From NCBI GenBank assembly GCA_022570795.1, contig JAKUDP010000010.1:1798001-1862000 (forward strand): a stretch of DNA of 64,000 bases, written 5' to 3'. The notes beneath the pieces were generated by a model that worked only from the letters and a program-made list of their open reading frames with translations, ran no database searches and was not told where the DNA came from. The translations under genes were made by a program, and so were the position numbers. Within the stretch, counting starts at the first letter, position 1; each line of letters begins with the position of its first letter. The stretch comes from Sphaerulina vaccinii. Its lineage: Eukaryota; Ascomycota; Dothideomycetes; Mycosphaerellales; Mycosphaerellaceae. Shown in pieces: positions 22,056-33,667 of the stretch.

Positions 22056-23441
22056 ATGTCGTGGGTGTTGAGGACAAACAGAGGCATCTTGCTCGCTACG
22101 CTGGCCGCCGGAGCACTCATCTTGCTGTTATGGAGCAGACAGGCTCACTCCACACAACATACCATCCAACTTCCCTACGCCGACATTCCCGGTAGCACTT
22201 CACCCTCCTCCTCTTCTGGCTGGAGATTCGTGGCTGAGCGGGATCGCAACGACCACACCCTCACACTCGCCCAATGCAACAAGGCCTTTCCGGATCTCTA
22301 CCGCGAGATTGATCGTTCGCGAGCTTTTTGGCAGGATCGTCTAGGACCCGGTGGGAAACTCACCGAGGAGAACTGGGGCTTGAAATGGAGCAACGATGGA
22401 GGCTTGCGAGCCATGATCTGGGAGGGCAAGCTGTATATCATTGAGTCGCGGGGGCTCAATCACTTCTTGCACTGGAAAGAGAGGTCACATGCCACGCTGC
22501 ATGCCATACAGCGTGCCATTATCGGTGCACGCGAGCCCATTCCAAATATCGAGTTCAGCATCAAGATCAACGATAAGATCGATTTGACTGATGAGCACCC
22601 GAACACGACTGTCTGGAACTTCAATCGCAACATTACCGACAAGGCCATGGAACAGGTCTGGCTGATACCAGACTTCAACTTCTGGGCATATCCCCGTGTG
22701 GCAGGCGCATACGGGGACTTCCAACGCCAGGCCATTGACTTCTACGATGACTACAACAATAAGATGCCGAAGCTGGTATGGAGAGGCACGACCGACTTCA
22801 ACCCTGAGATCCGGCTGAAGCTCATCGAACAAAGTGAAGGCAAAGCCTGGTCAGACGTACACAAAGTGGCGGAAGATGTACACGATGAAGAAGCGACGAA
22901 ATGGAGGATCTCCATGCCCGACCACTGCAAGTACAAGTTTGCTGTGCACACCGAGGGGACCTCATGGTCCGGACGCCTGAAGTACCTCCTCAGCTGCCAT
23001 TCGACAATCGTCATTCATCCACTCACCTTTACGACTCATCTATATCACCTGCTCGAAGCTTCTGGTCCTAATCAAAACTATGTGCGCTGCGAGAAGGACT
23101 GGACGGATCTACCGCAGGCTATGGACTCGCTATTGACGGACAACGCGAAGGCGAAGCGTATCGCCGATAACGCAGCTGCCAAGTTCCGAGATCAATACTT
23201 TACACCAGCAGCACAAACATGCTATTTCCGTCATCTGTTCGAGGTCTGGTCAGAAATGACTCCCAAGCCAGATCCTTATCTGAACAAAGTCAACACGGAT
23301 GGTACCACTGAAAGAGTATGGCGTGGGATGACCTACGAAGAATATGTGTAAGTCTTGAGGGAGTCCATTTTCTTTTCGTTGCATTGCTAACAGTGCCGCA
23401 GATTCCATGACAAAGGCTACAACGAGCATGAATATGATTGA
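22056..23441 (+). CDS. GT90 (Cap10/KDELC-like) glycosyltransferase, type II membrane protein
   Basis: Two exons, join(22056..23347, 23402..23441), 443 residues; the short second exon encodes FHDKGYNEHEYD and the stop. A signal-anchor TM lies at about residues 9-27, placing the catalytic domain in the Golgi/ER lumen. The C-terminal half carries the Cap10/GT90 signatures: PKLVWRGTTDFNPEIR, KYKFAVHTEGTSWSGRLKYLLSCHS and an Asp/Pro-rich segment. Relatives include Cryptococcus Cap10/Cxt1 and animal POGLUT, which transfer xylose or glucose to glycans or protein. Donor and acceptor cannot be predicted here. Filamentous ascomycetes carry several GT90 genes of unknown specificity. Confidence 0.88.
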
Positions 23442-23923
23442 AGAAGCGTTGTCGCGAGAATTGTAGCCCCTTTCATTGCGTGGAATGGTATTTGGCCATC
23501 GTCCATGCTACTACAGATGGGACACAGTACGCCGGTAGGCGATACTATAGAGGCGCGTAACTGGCATTGGAGGTGTAAAGGACTCGGCGTCAAGGGCTTT
23601 GGAAGGGATAAACCCCATGTTGATCTGTCTTCGATATGAGCATATCGCCATAGTAGTATCTCAGGTCAAGATACGCGTATACAATATGTATATGCAATTA
23701 CTTGGTTCGACGTTTCGTAAGTTACACTTGCTTTCGTGGACTATTCGTTGTTGGTTTCATAAAAACTCCCTATATGCAACCATGCATGATAATGCTTGTC
23801 CCAATCATCTATGTGCTTGATCCTCCCATATGCCTCCCACCCGCTATGCAAACAAATCCTTTTGTTGTTCGTCAATACATTACAGGTCGTTTGCATCATG
23901 TACATGTCTCTCAAATCATGAGT
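23442..23923. other. Convergent intergenic region
   Basis: About 480 bp between the 3' ends of the GT90 gene and the wall-protein gene. It is relatively AT-rich (for example around 23680-23800). Only short featureless frames are present. Confidence 0.45.
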
Positions 23924-25443
23924 CTACCACAAGAGTCCAGCACCGATCAACATCCCGCCCATCATGGCGAATGCTGCTGCGTACCAAGAAGAGGGCATTG
24001 TAGCACTAGATTGAAGACCAGGCTGGTTGCCCGAAGAAGTAGCTCCAGTCGCTTGTGAACCAGAACCAGTTCCAGTCTCACCTCCTACTTCTGCAAAGGA
24101 GGTGATGGTAGAACGCTGGCCATTGGGTAGGGTTGTGGTTTGCACGCGAACTTGGCTCACAGTTCCGCCACCTATGATTGAGAAGTCAGCAAGGATTTCA
24201 GACATTATCGAGAGGGCACCTTACCGGGTTGATATGTTACAGTAGCAATACGACCTCCTGAGTCTCTTGTGGTGTATGTAGCTCCAGCCGAGGGTCTGTA
24301 CATCAGTCAGCCGGCGTACATGGAAGACATTTGCTTTGATACTGACCTGGACAGCACGACAGTTCCGCCTTCCGAGTCTGTCATCGTTACCGTTTCCTCA
24401 GAAGAGGCTACAATGCTCCCACCAGGAGCTACAGCAACGACTGACACCGGTGAAGTCGTGACTATCGTTGAGCCAGCCGAATTGGTTGACGTAATAATCG
24501 TAGCTGGTGCCATGGTGGAGGTCACCATCGTTTGTCCGTTCGAGTTGGTCGTGGTGATGCCAACAGCCACACTCGTTTGAGCTGTCGTCTCGAAGGCGTT
24601 GGTTGTTGAAAGAATGACGCTGCCATCGCTAGCAGTCGTCGAAGTCACAATAGGAACCAGAATTCCTGTCTGTGTGGTTGCTGAGGGAGTTGTTTCGCGT
24701 GCTGGTTCGCTCGTTGACGTGGCAGAGGTAGGTGTTGTGACTGGAACTACAATAGAAGATGAGCCCTGCTCTTGTGTAGGAAATGATGAAGAAGAAGGTG
24801 ATAAGGGAGATGAAGAAGATGGTACTGATGTCGACTCCGACTGGGAAGACAGAGTCGTTGCTGGAGTCGTCTGACCTTCGGTAGTGCTGCTGCTGGCTGG
24901 CACTAGGATTGTTGTCGAGGACACAGTCTGGGTAATAACACTCGTCTCGACAACAGGAGTAGACTCTGTTGGCGACGATTCTGTCGTTGAAGAAGTAGAT
25001 GACTGACCTTGGACCGTGGATGATTCCGTAGTCGATTCTGTCGTAGCGGGAACTGTCGTGCTTGTCTCTGGGACACTCGATGTCGTTATTGGCTCTGCCG
25101 TTGTTGTGGTATTACTGTCTTGCCGCCTGCGCAGATAGTCTTTCACAATCGCATCTTGTCTTGCAAGATCAACCAGCCTAGATGCTAAGCTAGCATCCTC
25201 GCTGTAAACTGCAGCTATTGCACCATGGTGTCCATCTTTGAAAACACCCTCTTGGTACTTGGCTACCAGGTTGCTTTCGACGACAGCTTTGATTGACTCT
25301 CCTGGTAAGGTGTCTACCTCCTGCCTCCATCTTGCAGCATCATCTTTGCTCGACTCGTCGAGCTCCGGCAAACTTCGAGCATGTGCGATCGAGATGAGAG
25401 GAAGGCCTAGCAGGAAAATCGATCGAAGTGATAATGATGGCAT
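23924..25443 (-). CDS. Secreted Ser/Thr-rich protein, probably GPI-anchored wall protein
   Basis: Three exons, complement(23924..24171, 24225..24295, 24347..25443), 471 residues. A signal peptide (SIFLLGLPLISIAHA) is followed by about 80 ordered residues, then a long Thr/Ser-rich mucin-like region that should be heavily O-mannosylated. The C-terminus has small residues followed by a hydrophobic tail (SSWYAAAFAMMGGMLIGAGLLW) with no cytoplasmic end, typical of a GPI-attachment signal. No catalytic domain was seen. It probably ends up in the plasma membrane or cross-linked to the cell wall; the function of the N-terminal domain is unknown. Intron 2 also splits a Gly-rich junction cleanly (QPG|GGTVSQ), supporting the model. 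Confidence 0.78.
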
Positions 25444-26797
25444 CTTGCTGTAACGAATGTGAGGGCAGAGACCTGCTCAAGAACACTAAAACACCTGTTC
25501 GTGCCAGTCAGCATGCCATTCTCAGTCAAAGTCTACAATGAGTTGGGTGGAGGAAATCCTTCGGAGACGTACCGGTGGCTGGAAGCCTTGGAGGTTGCAA
25601 CAATACGCCTCGCTTACGTCCGTTACTCTTCGTCGGAAGATCTTAGACACAGCAGTACATGTAGTTTCCACACAGTTCTGGTATTCCTTGTGCAGTTCGC
25701 TAGCCCACTACTCACATGAGAAAGGTATATATGGATTGACATTGTTATCGTTGGGAAAGACTTGTTCGTGAATGACGAGGCATTGTGGAGCGACACCTCC
25801 ACCAATGCCACCCTGGTCTTTGCCTTGGTCTCGAATACGAGCTCTTTCACACGCCATTTTTGAGCCGCTAAGAAAGATCAGCAATGCTTGGTCGCTCATG
25901 GCCAATTATAGCCCTGCGCTGGACTGCTCGCCAATACATAATCCATAGCTCTGCCTATTTCTGTAGTGGCACATCCGCCCGCTACAATGCACACTCCGCG
26001 GAACCTTTGATGGACTTCAATATCTGGTATGGGCATCATCAGCTGTTGGAGGTGTGGTTGATGAGCTCTTTGTCACACTGATGAGGTGAACGTCGAGACA
26101 AGCAACTCCAGTACCATGGACACTCGGCGTGTGGAGCACGAATTGTAGTGACAGGTTCCTGGTCTCTGGTCTCGGTTGCTGGAATCTTGGAAAAAAAGCT
26201 CGAGCTCGAGTCTTGCTCCTTGTCTGATTGATGATCGGCACCATCAGCCGCAAGGACTGACAAGATTCTCGTTGCACATATAATCTTTTGTTTCTGCATA
26301 TGCTGTCTGTTCCTATGAATCTCGACAGTCATATAATCAAGTGACAGGTTGTCCACACGTTGCACTGCTGTGTCTATTTCGAGGCGCCGAGATCGCCATT
26401 GCCCGAGTCAACGACGTTCCCGCAGAGGTCTTTCGATATTTGCCACGCCGACCAGTACCCGTACATGCGGCACATCCTTGTAGCTGCGCAATACGATTAA
26501 GAAGATAAGCGTGAAGCGAAGCGTACGGATACGTAGAAGCGAATCATACTTGACTATGTACAAATAGTGATCTCGAGGAGACACTGCACTTCAATTCCTT
26601 CATTATAGACATTCTTTTCAATAAAATTATTTGGGTGTGGCCGATGGGTTCAATCCTTCATGGTCGACAGCCGTGTCTGAGCCCCCGTCTTTTTCAAACG
26701 GCCCCATTGCAATTCACATGTGCTGTCATATTTGGAACATGCTGGTTCGCAGAACTCTGAGCATCGACAAGCCACCAGGACCTATACTCTATCTACG
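25444..26797. other. Intergenic region, 1.35 kb
   Basis: This lies upstream of the wall-protein gene and downstream of the RhoGAP gene. Short frames on both strands show no domains, signal peptides or consistent splicing. A small secreted protein with several introns cannot be ruled out, but I see no support for one. No repeat or RNA gene was recognised. Confidence 0.4.
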
Positions 26798-29561
26798 TCA
26801 AGGATTTCGATGGACATCACTTTGCGTGTTTTCGTCACGCAGTTCGCCCCCATTCGTGCTAGTCGTCTGTGCGGCCAGAGCACTCTGATGTAATGGTGGA
26901 CGGTCCATCGATGTTCTTGTGCCTTCGAAAGACTTGCCACGGACCGGTAAATTCTCATCGTGTGTAACCTGAAGGTCTTGTCTGCTCTTGTTGCGCTCAT
27001 GACTACGTTCTGGAGTCCTTGAACGCTTTTCCACATCCTTGTCCTTGCGCTCTTGTATTTTGTTGCGTAACCAAGACATAGGACCTTTCTTCTCGCGTTC
27101 AGAGTCGGAGAAAACGGTGTCCGAAGTGGCAGCTGGCTGGACCTGTGGAATCTGAGTAGGCGGACGGTTCTCAGGGGTCGAGTCTGCGCCTGTTGCAGCC
27201 ATGGGGTATGATTCCTGGAAACTCTTCCTTGGCTGTGATCCACCACTGCCGATAGTGGAGCGAGACATTGCGTGCTCTCTTGCGGACATCGTGCCTAGAG
27301 GATTGTTGTTGCTGGGTGTCGAAGGTTGCTCTAGCCTGTTCGTAGTGCGAGAAAAGCGCCATCGACTCTTCTTCCTCGTCTCTGGCTCATGGGTTGAAGG
27401 CATATCGTCTCCCACCATGTCGGCATCCGACTGATCTGTGTGCGAGTGGAAGGAGTTTGACGGTGATACAGTCGGTCTCAAAGTCGAATCGGTATGGTTT
27501 CGCTGAGGAGTTACGTGGACTGGTGTATGTTGCACTGCGGCATATACTAAAGGCTCCACGGGTGTGTCTGCTGGAGCACTACGGGCAGGTTCCATGGGCT
27601 GGCTAGACGAGGGTAGTCTTGGTGATGGTTGCACATCCTCTCTATGATCTTCGTGTAGAGAATGGCTAGAAGAGTGGGCACTTGAGAGCGCAGACCCTGG
27701 AGTACGTTTCTTCTGGAGCTTGTTTGGCTTGCGACCCTCTCCATCGCTTCCAGGGGACTGCTTGAGTATATCCAAGAACTTACGCCCAGAAGCACCTGCT
27801 GTCGTAGGCGTATTGGATGCGGACCGTTCGGCTGATCTATCGTTATTGCTGACTGGTGCCAATAGAGGGACGGTATCTTTTCGAGCCGATGAATAGTCCT
27901 TGGAGCTGTCGCCGCCTACACTCGCAAGAGGTGTCGTGGCTTCACTCGATGAGGCCGAAGTCACGTCAGGCGGAGCCGGGAATAAAGTTACTGGTGCGGT
28001 CGCGGCAATTGGGGTACTTTGTACTGAGCTATGGCGGGCAGAGCTCGAATCATGCTCAATATGAGGCTGAGCTGTTTGCGGTATGATTGGAGCTGCTCCG
28101 GAGGCCTTGGGAGTGGATGGATCGGATGAATTCTTCTCACGTGGAAAGCGTGGTGATTGTGCGGCACCGCCGCCTCGTCGTGATGGAACTGTATTACTCC
28201 GATTGACTCCACCTGTGTTGGGCGTGCCAGGTGCTGGAGAGCTCGGGGATGGTCCGTTCTCGGATCTTTTGCTATGCTTGCTAGACACAGAGACGTTGCG
28301 ACGGATGCTACCCCATTTCCTTACGCTCTCGGCTGCCACACTTGAATTAGAGCTCGATCGTCCGATGATGGTCTTGGATCGACCTGGAGTCGTGGGTGTC
28401 GTTGGTGGCTTTGCTTGCGTGCCGCTCTGCACGTCTCGCACCGTATCAGGATCTGCAGCAGTCCCTTGCATGCCAATGAGAAAGCTATCTTGGTTTTCGA
28501 TCAAGAATATCAGTACATCCTGGCTGAGACGATATTCTTGTGGAGCCATATCATGCTGTGGGTGGCTCAAGATACCAGGCTGGAAAATGGCTGCTAGATT
28601 GGGTGTAGTCATCTTGTTCAGATCTGACTTGCTTGCGAACACAGCAAGGAGGTCGAGTATATATAACAATAGTTGGCGATTCAATGGCGGGAGTTCCGTG
28701 ATGAGAGCTTGATATGCTCGAATAGCGGCCTCGTGATCGAAGTCGCCGTGACTCGGGCTCTGGGATTCGATGGCACCCACGGCCTGCGCTTGATGGTTTC
28801 GCAGAGGATCACGGAACCTTTGATAGAACTCGAGCGGGATGATTGGTTCTGGTAGCTGGTTGAAATATCGTCGCAGAATGTTGGCTGCATCGTGTACAGT
28901 GAATCCAGTCCAGTCCAGGCCTTTGCCGTATCTGTCGGGGCTGTCGAATGATACTCTGAGCTCTTTGATACGTTTCTCACTACCGGCCAGTCGGAATATG
29001 CCCTCCACGTCAGTAGCTGTGCGCAACGTTAGCACAGTCCGTGTGATTATGAAGATAGTTAGCTACCTTTCTCCTTGAGGAATACGCCGCATTTCGCTAC
29101 CACAATAGGCACATAACCATAAATGTAGCTCTGACCTTCATCGTTGAACAGGCTAATAGCAACATTGGCGTAGCGGATGCTTTGCTGCAGCGGCACGCCA
29201 AATATGCCCTGTGGAGATGCTACACAGTCGTGTTAGACTCGTAATTCCAGAAGACTCGCTAGTGGGAGTGGCTAAACGCGACCAGCTATGAGTGCTCGTA
29301 CAGGCGCTGCCATGAGGCACAGCCTGACTGAAGCAAGTACCATATAGCTACCCTGCTGGCGCACGTATGCTCACAGCCCACATTGTGTCGTCGGATAGGA
29401 AGCGTACCTTGGTCCTGCGGTTTCTTGTCGCTACGCTTGAAGTTCTTCCACCAGCTCGCCAAGTCCTTCTTGTCCTTGATCGACTCGGTATGCACAGATT
29501 GCGACGCCGCTCTGGGACCGCCTGCGCCAGCTGGAGCCGTCGAAGGACCGCTCGTGGTCAT
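26798..29561 (-). CDS. Rho GTPase-activating protein, Sac7/Bag7-like
   Basis: Three exons, complement(26798..29016, 29067..29219, 29408..29561), 841 residues. After a short N-terminus (SWWKNFKRSDKK) the RhoGAP domain begins at GIFGVPLQQSIRYANVAIS and runs from about residue 55 to 270. The arginine finger is Arg111 in EGIFRLAG, and the conserved KRYFNQLPEP-like motif is present as RRYFNQLPEPIIPLEF. The rest is disordered, rich in Ser/Pro/Thr, with a basic WLRNKIQERKDKDVEKRSR stretch near the end. The arrangement resembles yeast Sac7/Bag7, which turn off Rho1 in actin and cell-wall integrity signalling. The target GTPase is inferred. Both introns interrupt the RhoGAP domain or its lead-in, and both donors are canonical. 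Confidence 0.9.
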
Positions 29562-30195
29562 GCCTGGCGATGGTCCGGGCGGTATCGCGACGCCGACCTA
29601 CTGCATGCGAGGCGCCCGCGGCGTGGAGAGGGTACGTGGGTGGAATACTGCTGCTGCCGCCGTGGTGTCTTCGGGGGTGGAGGTTCGGTGGCCGTCAGGA
29701 GGCAGCTATGGCGATGCGTCCAGTAGTGTAGTAGCAATGCGAGCCGGGTAAATGCGGTGCAATGCGATCCGGTAGCGCAGACAGCGGTGGGGGCTGGTGA
29801 TGTCGTCGCGGTGGTGGTAGTGGCAGTGAGGTAGCCTTCCAAGAGAGCGAAACAGGGCTGCTCTTAGCTATTTTTGGGCTACCTGTACTGCGCTGCGCTG
29901 CACTCCTGAACAGTATTCCAGACCTCACGAACAGGACTGCATATGTCGCAGAGCAGTGTGTAGTTGTATGCTGTCGTTCACGCTCGTCCTGAATAATAAT
30001 GGAGGTATTTAGTTGCATCTGTGGAATCAGTCTTGCTCGTGCTGCTCCATCTCACCCGAATCAGGCTACTGCAGAGAGGCTAGAGACTTGACTTGACTTC
30101 AGACTTTCGATGTTGCACGGCGTACATAACTTCCAGTCGCATCAACCTCTTTTCATCCACTTTACCAACAACCAGCTTCGCACTTTCTCGCAACT
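29562..30195. promoter_or_regulatory. Divergent promoter region, RhoGAP (-) / tim9 (+)
   Basis: About 630 bp between two start codons pointing away from each other. It must hold both promoters. The part next to the RhoGAP gene is GC-rich with GGTGG/CCACC runs; the part next to tim9 is more AT-rich with CT-rich tracts. No individual factor site can be named with confidence. Confidence 0.5.
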
Positions 30196-30601
30196 ATGGA
30201 TGGGTATGTTATCGGAGATGTCGTCTCTTCTTACTCCGGGCGCATGCCAGCTAATACTAGCATAGTCTCAATGCAGCAGAGCAGCGTGAGCTGCAAGGCC
30301 GTATGGAGAGAAAGCAGATGAAGGACTTCATGAACGTGCGTGAAACCTCTCTTTCATTGACGATGCGCCGCGCATAGATTCAATAAGCTGACTCCAAAAT
30401 CAGATGTACTCGAACCTTGTCCAGCGATGCTTCAACGATTGCGTTACCGACTTCACTTCCAAAAGCTTGGCCAGTAAGGAAGAGGGTTGCGTGATGCGCT
30501 GTGTTGATAAGTTCCTCAAGAGCTCAGAACGCTTGGGTGAGCGCTTCCAGGAGCAGAATGCCCAGATGGCACAGCAGGGTGGCATGGGTCTAGGACGGTA
30601 A
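30196..30601 (+). CDS. tim9: Mitochondrial intermembrane-space chaperone Tim9
   Basis: Three exons, join(30196..30203, 30266..30335, 30404..30601), 91 residues. The first exon is only 8 nt (ATG GAT GG). The twin CX3C motif of small Tim proteins is present as CFNDC and CVMRC, separated by 17 residues, between two amphipathic helices. The N-terminal QRELQGRMERKQMKDFMNMYS matches Tim9 rather than Tim10, Tim8 or Tim13. Tim9 forms a hexamer with Tim10 and escorts hydrophobic carrier precursors across the intermembrane space to TIM22. Length (87-90 in yeast and animals) agrees. All donors and acceptors are canonical. Confidence 0.93.
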
Positions 30602-30880
30602 AGGATTGCAGGACATCAAGATTTCGGATGTACGATTATGTTGCTACAAGAGGTGGAAGAGGACGGCTCTGCCTTGCGCAGCGTATGCTGGAACACACCA
30701 GATGATGGCTTTCGTCTATCGACTCTATACTTGAGCATTCACGCTCTCATGGCTCTGTTGGGCAACAAGAGCTGCCACGACCAGGCTGAGATGGCCCTAT
30801 CTCAGCCACGCGAATGAGCCACAGCAGTTGCTGGTGTACTGTACCAAAAGCATAGGATTACATATCCTTCACTTCCGGGC

Positions 30881-31816
30881 TCAGTCCTTTGCCAATAGCC
30901 CTCGCAGGCTTAGGTCATACACAACATCCTCCACTTCCTTCACCTTGTACTTAATGCCATCACTTCGCTTCCGCAAGCTGTCGTTCTTGAGGTTGAGAAT
31001 CTGGAAGCCGGCGTGGACATCCTTGATGAACTGACTGATTTGCAATGGACGGCGATAGTCTCCCAGTGTGACAGAGTTACGTGCAAGTCGAGAGAGTTCC
31101 TCAACGAGTGAAATCAAGGCCAGCAGATACTCTTCAATCGTGAGATGGAAAGTGTCTCGGTCCTTGACATTGACTGGCACGTTCATGACGCTGCCAACTT
31201 CTTCAATCGTCAATAGCTGGCCTGTTTCCGTCTTGCCAAAACCGCCGAGAAAGCCACATAGCAGGATGTTAAAGGTCTGAAGTGTGTCAGCAGGGGACAT
31301 TATGTTCCATATAAGTATTGGTACGTACCGAGCTTTCAATTTGTCTCTGCCAGGAATAGTTGAATCGGTAGTATGGGTGATTTGAGGCTACCTGTGCCAA
31401 TTTCTGGATCGTGGCGACTGCTTCCTTGATATTTGACTCAGCGGCATGCACTACGTTGGACACTAGCTGGCAGTCAGTAAGTGTGCAGTAAGCATGATAA
31501 AGCATCGATCAACATACAATCTGCAGCACCAGTAGAGTGAGCCCTTGAGAGTATGGACTGCGTGGTGCGATCTTCGTAGTAAGACAATTAGCACTAGTCG
31601 TAATATGTGCTTGAGTTTGACTTGATACCTTGTTTCTCGAGGGTCTGGGCAATCTCGCGAAGTTGCTATATTGATATAGGCATTAGCTACTGCAGGTTTA
31701 AGCTAGTATCACAATGCAATGCATACATCCTTGATGGCCGAATCCTCGTCGATTTTGCGTTGGAGGTCTTCGAAGATGCCAGCCTGAACAGGCCCTCCAT
31801 TTGTCTGCGAAGCCAT
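30881..31816 (-). CDS. Translin (TSN) family single-strand RNA/DNA-binding protein
   Basis: Five exons, complement(30881..31276, 31329..31462, 31518..31571, 31629..31665, 31727..31816), 236 residues against 228 in human translin. Recognisable segments are GIFEDLQRKIDED, QLREIAQTLEKQ, HPYYRFNYSWQRQIESS, LLCGFLGGFGKTETG, the acidic/basic EEYLLALISLVEELSRLARNSVTLGDY, and IKYKVKEVEDVVYDLSLRGL. Translin forms rings alone and an endoribonuclease (C3PO) with TRAX, which carries the catalytic residues. No TRAX gene is in this window. Exons 2 and 3 are only 37 and 54 nt. The exon 4 acceptor was chosen as the second of two nearby AGs because only that one keeps frame. Confidence 0.9.
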
Positions 31817-32239
31817 GATGAACTTGGACTGTGTGAATTGAGAAAATGGATGGGATGTTGACGCAAAGTTTTGTGGAAAGACCTCCGTAATAAGTGAAAC
31901 CACACCCTCTTCACAATCACGACATACTATAACATCGACCTTTCTAATGATACTGCAATGCCTACATAAGTCTAATCAGGAACTGTCACTTCGTCTCCGG
32001 CATCTCGCTGATAGCAGGAAATCCCCCTCACCTTGTCCATGGCTCAGAGAGGCAGAAGCAACAGGCCAGTAGCAGGGTATACATAGACTTCGGCCGCCAC
32101 GTGGAGTCGCAAGGCTACCCTTGCAAGCATTCAGGACAACTTGTCGCCAGCTTGCTCTCACACTCTCCATTGACACCAATGCTTCCACGGTAACGACAAC
32201 CAACTGACAGCACGATTGCTGTCTATATCACTCCCTACA
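31817..32239. promoter_or_regulatory. Divergent promoter region, translin (-) / erv41 (+)
   Basis: About 420 bp between the two start codons, which point away from each other. No specific regulatory motif could be named. Confidence 0.45.
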
Positions 32240-33504
32240 ATGGACGGCTTCAAAGATCATGGGCTGGACGACTCCAACTTTGGCGAAAGCAATGCTCTCT
32301 CCGCCGTGAAAGCATTCGATGCATTTCCCAAGACAAAGCCGTCGTACCAACAGCGGACAGCGACCGGCGGCTACTGGACATTACTATTGATTGTAGCTTC
32401 AGTCGCACTCACATGGAGCGAGCTGGCTCGCTGGTGGAAAGGCGAGACGACACATACTTTTGCAGTTGAGCAGGGAGTCGGCCACGACATGCAGATGAAT
32501 CTCGATGTCGTGGTCAAGATGCAGTGCGCCGATTTGCATGTGAATGTGCAGGACGCAACAGGCGATCGCATTCTGGCGGGATCTATCTTCCACAAAGATG
32601 GGACAACTTGGGATCAGTGGGCGGGCAATCGCAAAGCACATGCGCTGGGCTCGACTAAGGAGGAGCGACTAGACCTCAAGGGCTACCCTGGGTTTGGAGA
32701 GTACCGAGAAGAGGACGTACACGATTACCTGGGTGCTGCGCGGACGAAAAAGAAGTTTGGCAGAACGCCACACCTAAGAGCAAGAGAAGCGGACAGTTGC
32801 AGAATATATGGTAGTATGCATGGCAATAAAGTGAAGGGCGACTTCCACATCACAGCCAGGGGCCACGGCTACATGGAGTTTGGACAGCACCTAGACCACA
32901 GCAGTAAGTGATACTGGCTTCATGAGACTCTGTCACAGACATCGCTAACAGTGATGCAGCCTTCAACTTTAGCCACCGGATCAATGAACTGTCCTTCGGG
33001 CCATATTACCCATCCTTAACGAATCCCCTGGATAACACATTCGCCACTACGGAGTCCAACTTCTTCAAATTCCAGTATTACCTTTCTGTGGTGCCGACGA
33101 TATACACAACAGATGCGAAAGCACTGCGGAAGATCGACAAGTATCACGAGTCACCGACATCTGGAGAAGACGGGCTCAATCAGCATCCGAAAAGGTACAG
33201 CAAGAACACTGTGTTCACCAACCAGTACGCTGTCACAGAACAATCACATCCAGTTCCTGAAAATGCTGTGCCGGGAGTCTTTGTGAAATTTGATATCGAG
33301 CCGATACAGCTCACGATCGCTGAGAACTGGAGCTCAATTCCGGCATTACTTATCAGGATTGTGAATGTGGTATCTGGGCTACTGGTTGCAGGCGGCTGGT
33401 GTTTCCAGATTACCGAATGGGGGAAGGAGACATATGGCCGGAAGAGACGTGTTGATAGCTTCGGAATGCTTAACGGCAATCACGACGTCAAACAAGGGCT
33501 ATAA
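32240..33504 (+). CDS. erv41: COPII vesicle protein Erv41 (ERGIC2 family)
   Basis: Two exons, join(32240..32903, 32960..33504), 402 residues. The N-terminus has FDAFPKTKPSYQQRTATGG followed by the first TM (about 47-65). The luminal domain contains CADLHVNVQDATGDRI, CRIYGSMHGNKVKGDFHITARG and the signature INELSFGPYYPSLTNPLDNT, then VVPTIY and a second TM near 350-372. This topology and these motifs match Erv41/ERGIC2, which pairs with Erv46 to cycle between ER and Golgi and retrieve ER residents. The 56-bp intron falls within the luminal domain. A shorter possible start upstream at 32216 is less like the family. Confidence 0.92.
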
Positions 33505-33667
33505 TTCTATGCAGCGGAGAACCTATATGACTGGCTCTGATCTCTATGCTCGTAGCTGCTTCACATGGCTACACGACTTCTCCACCCACTAAGAGCGATT
33601 AATCGATGCATAGCGCACGACTGTCCCTCCTGTGGTCCACTGCGTACATCATCACCACCAGCATATG

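Noticed and set aside
19958..25443. A secondary-metabolite or effector cluster around the catalase-like and GT90 genes
   Set aside because: No polyketide synthase, peptide synthetase, terpene synthase, cytochrome P450 or transporter genes are present.
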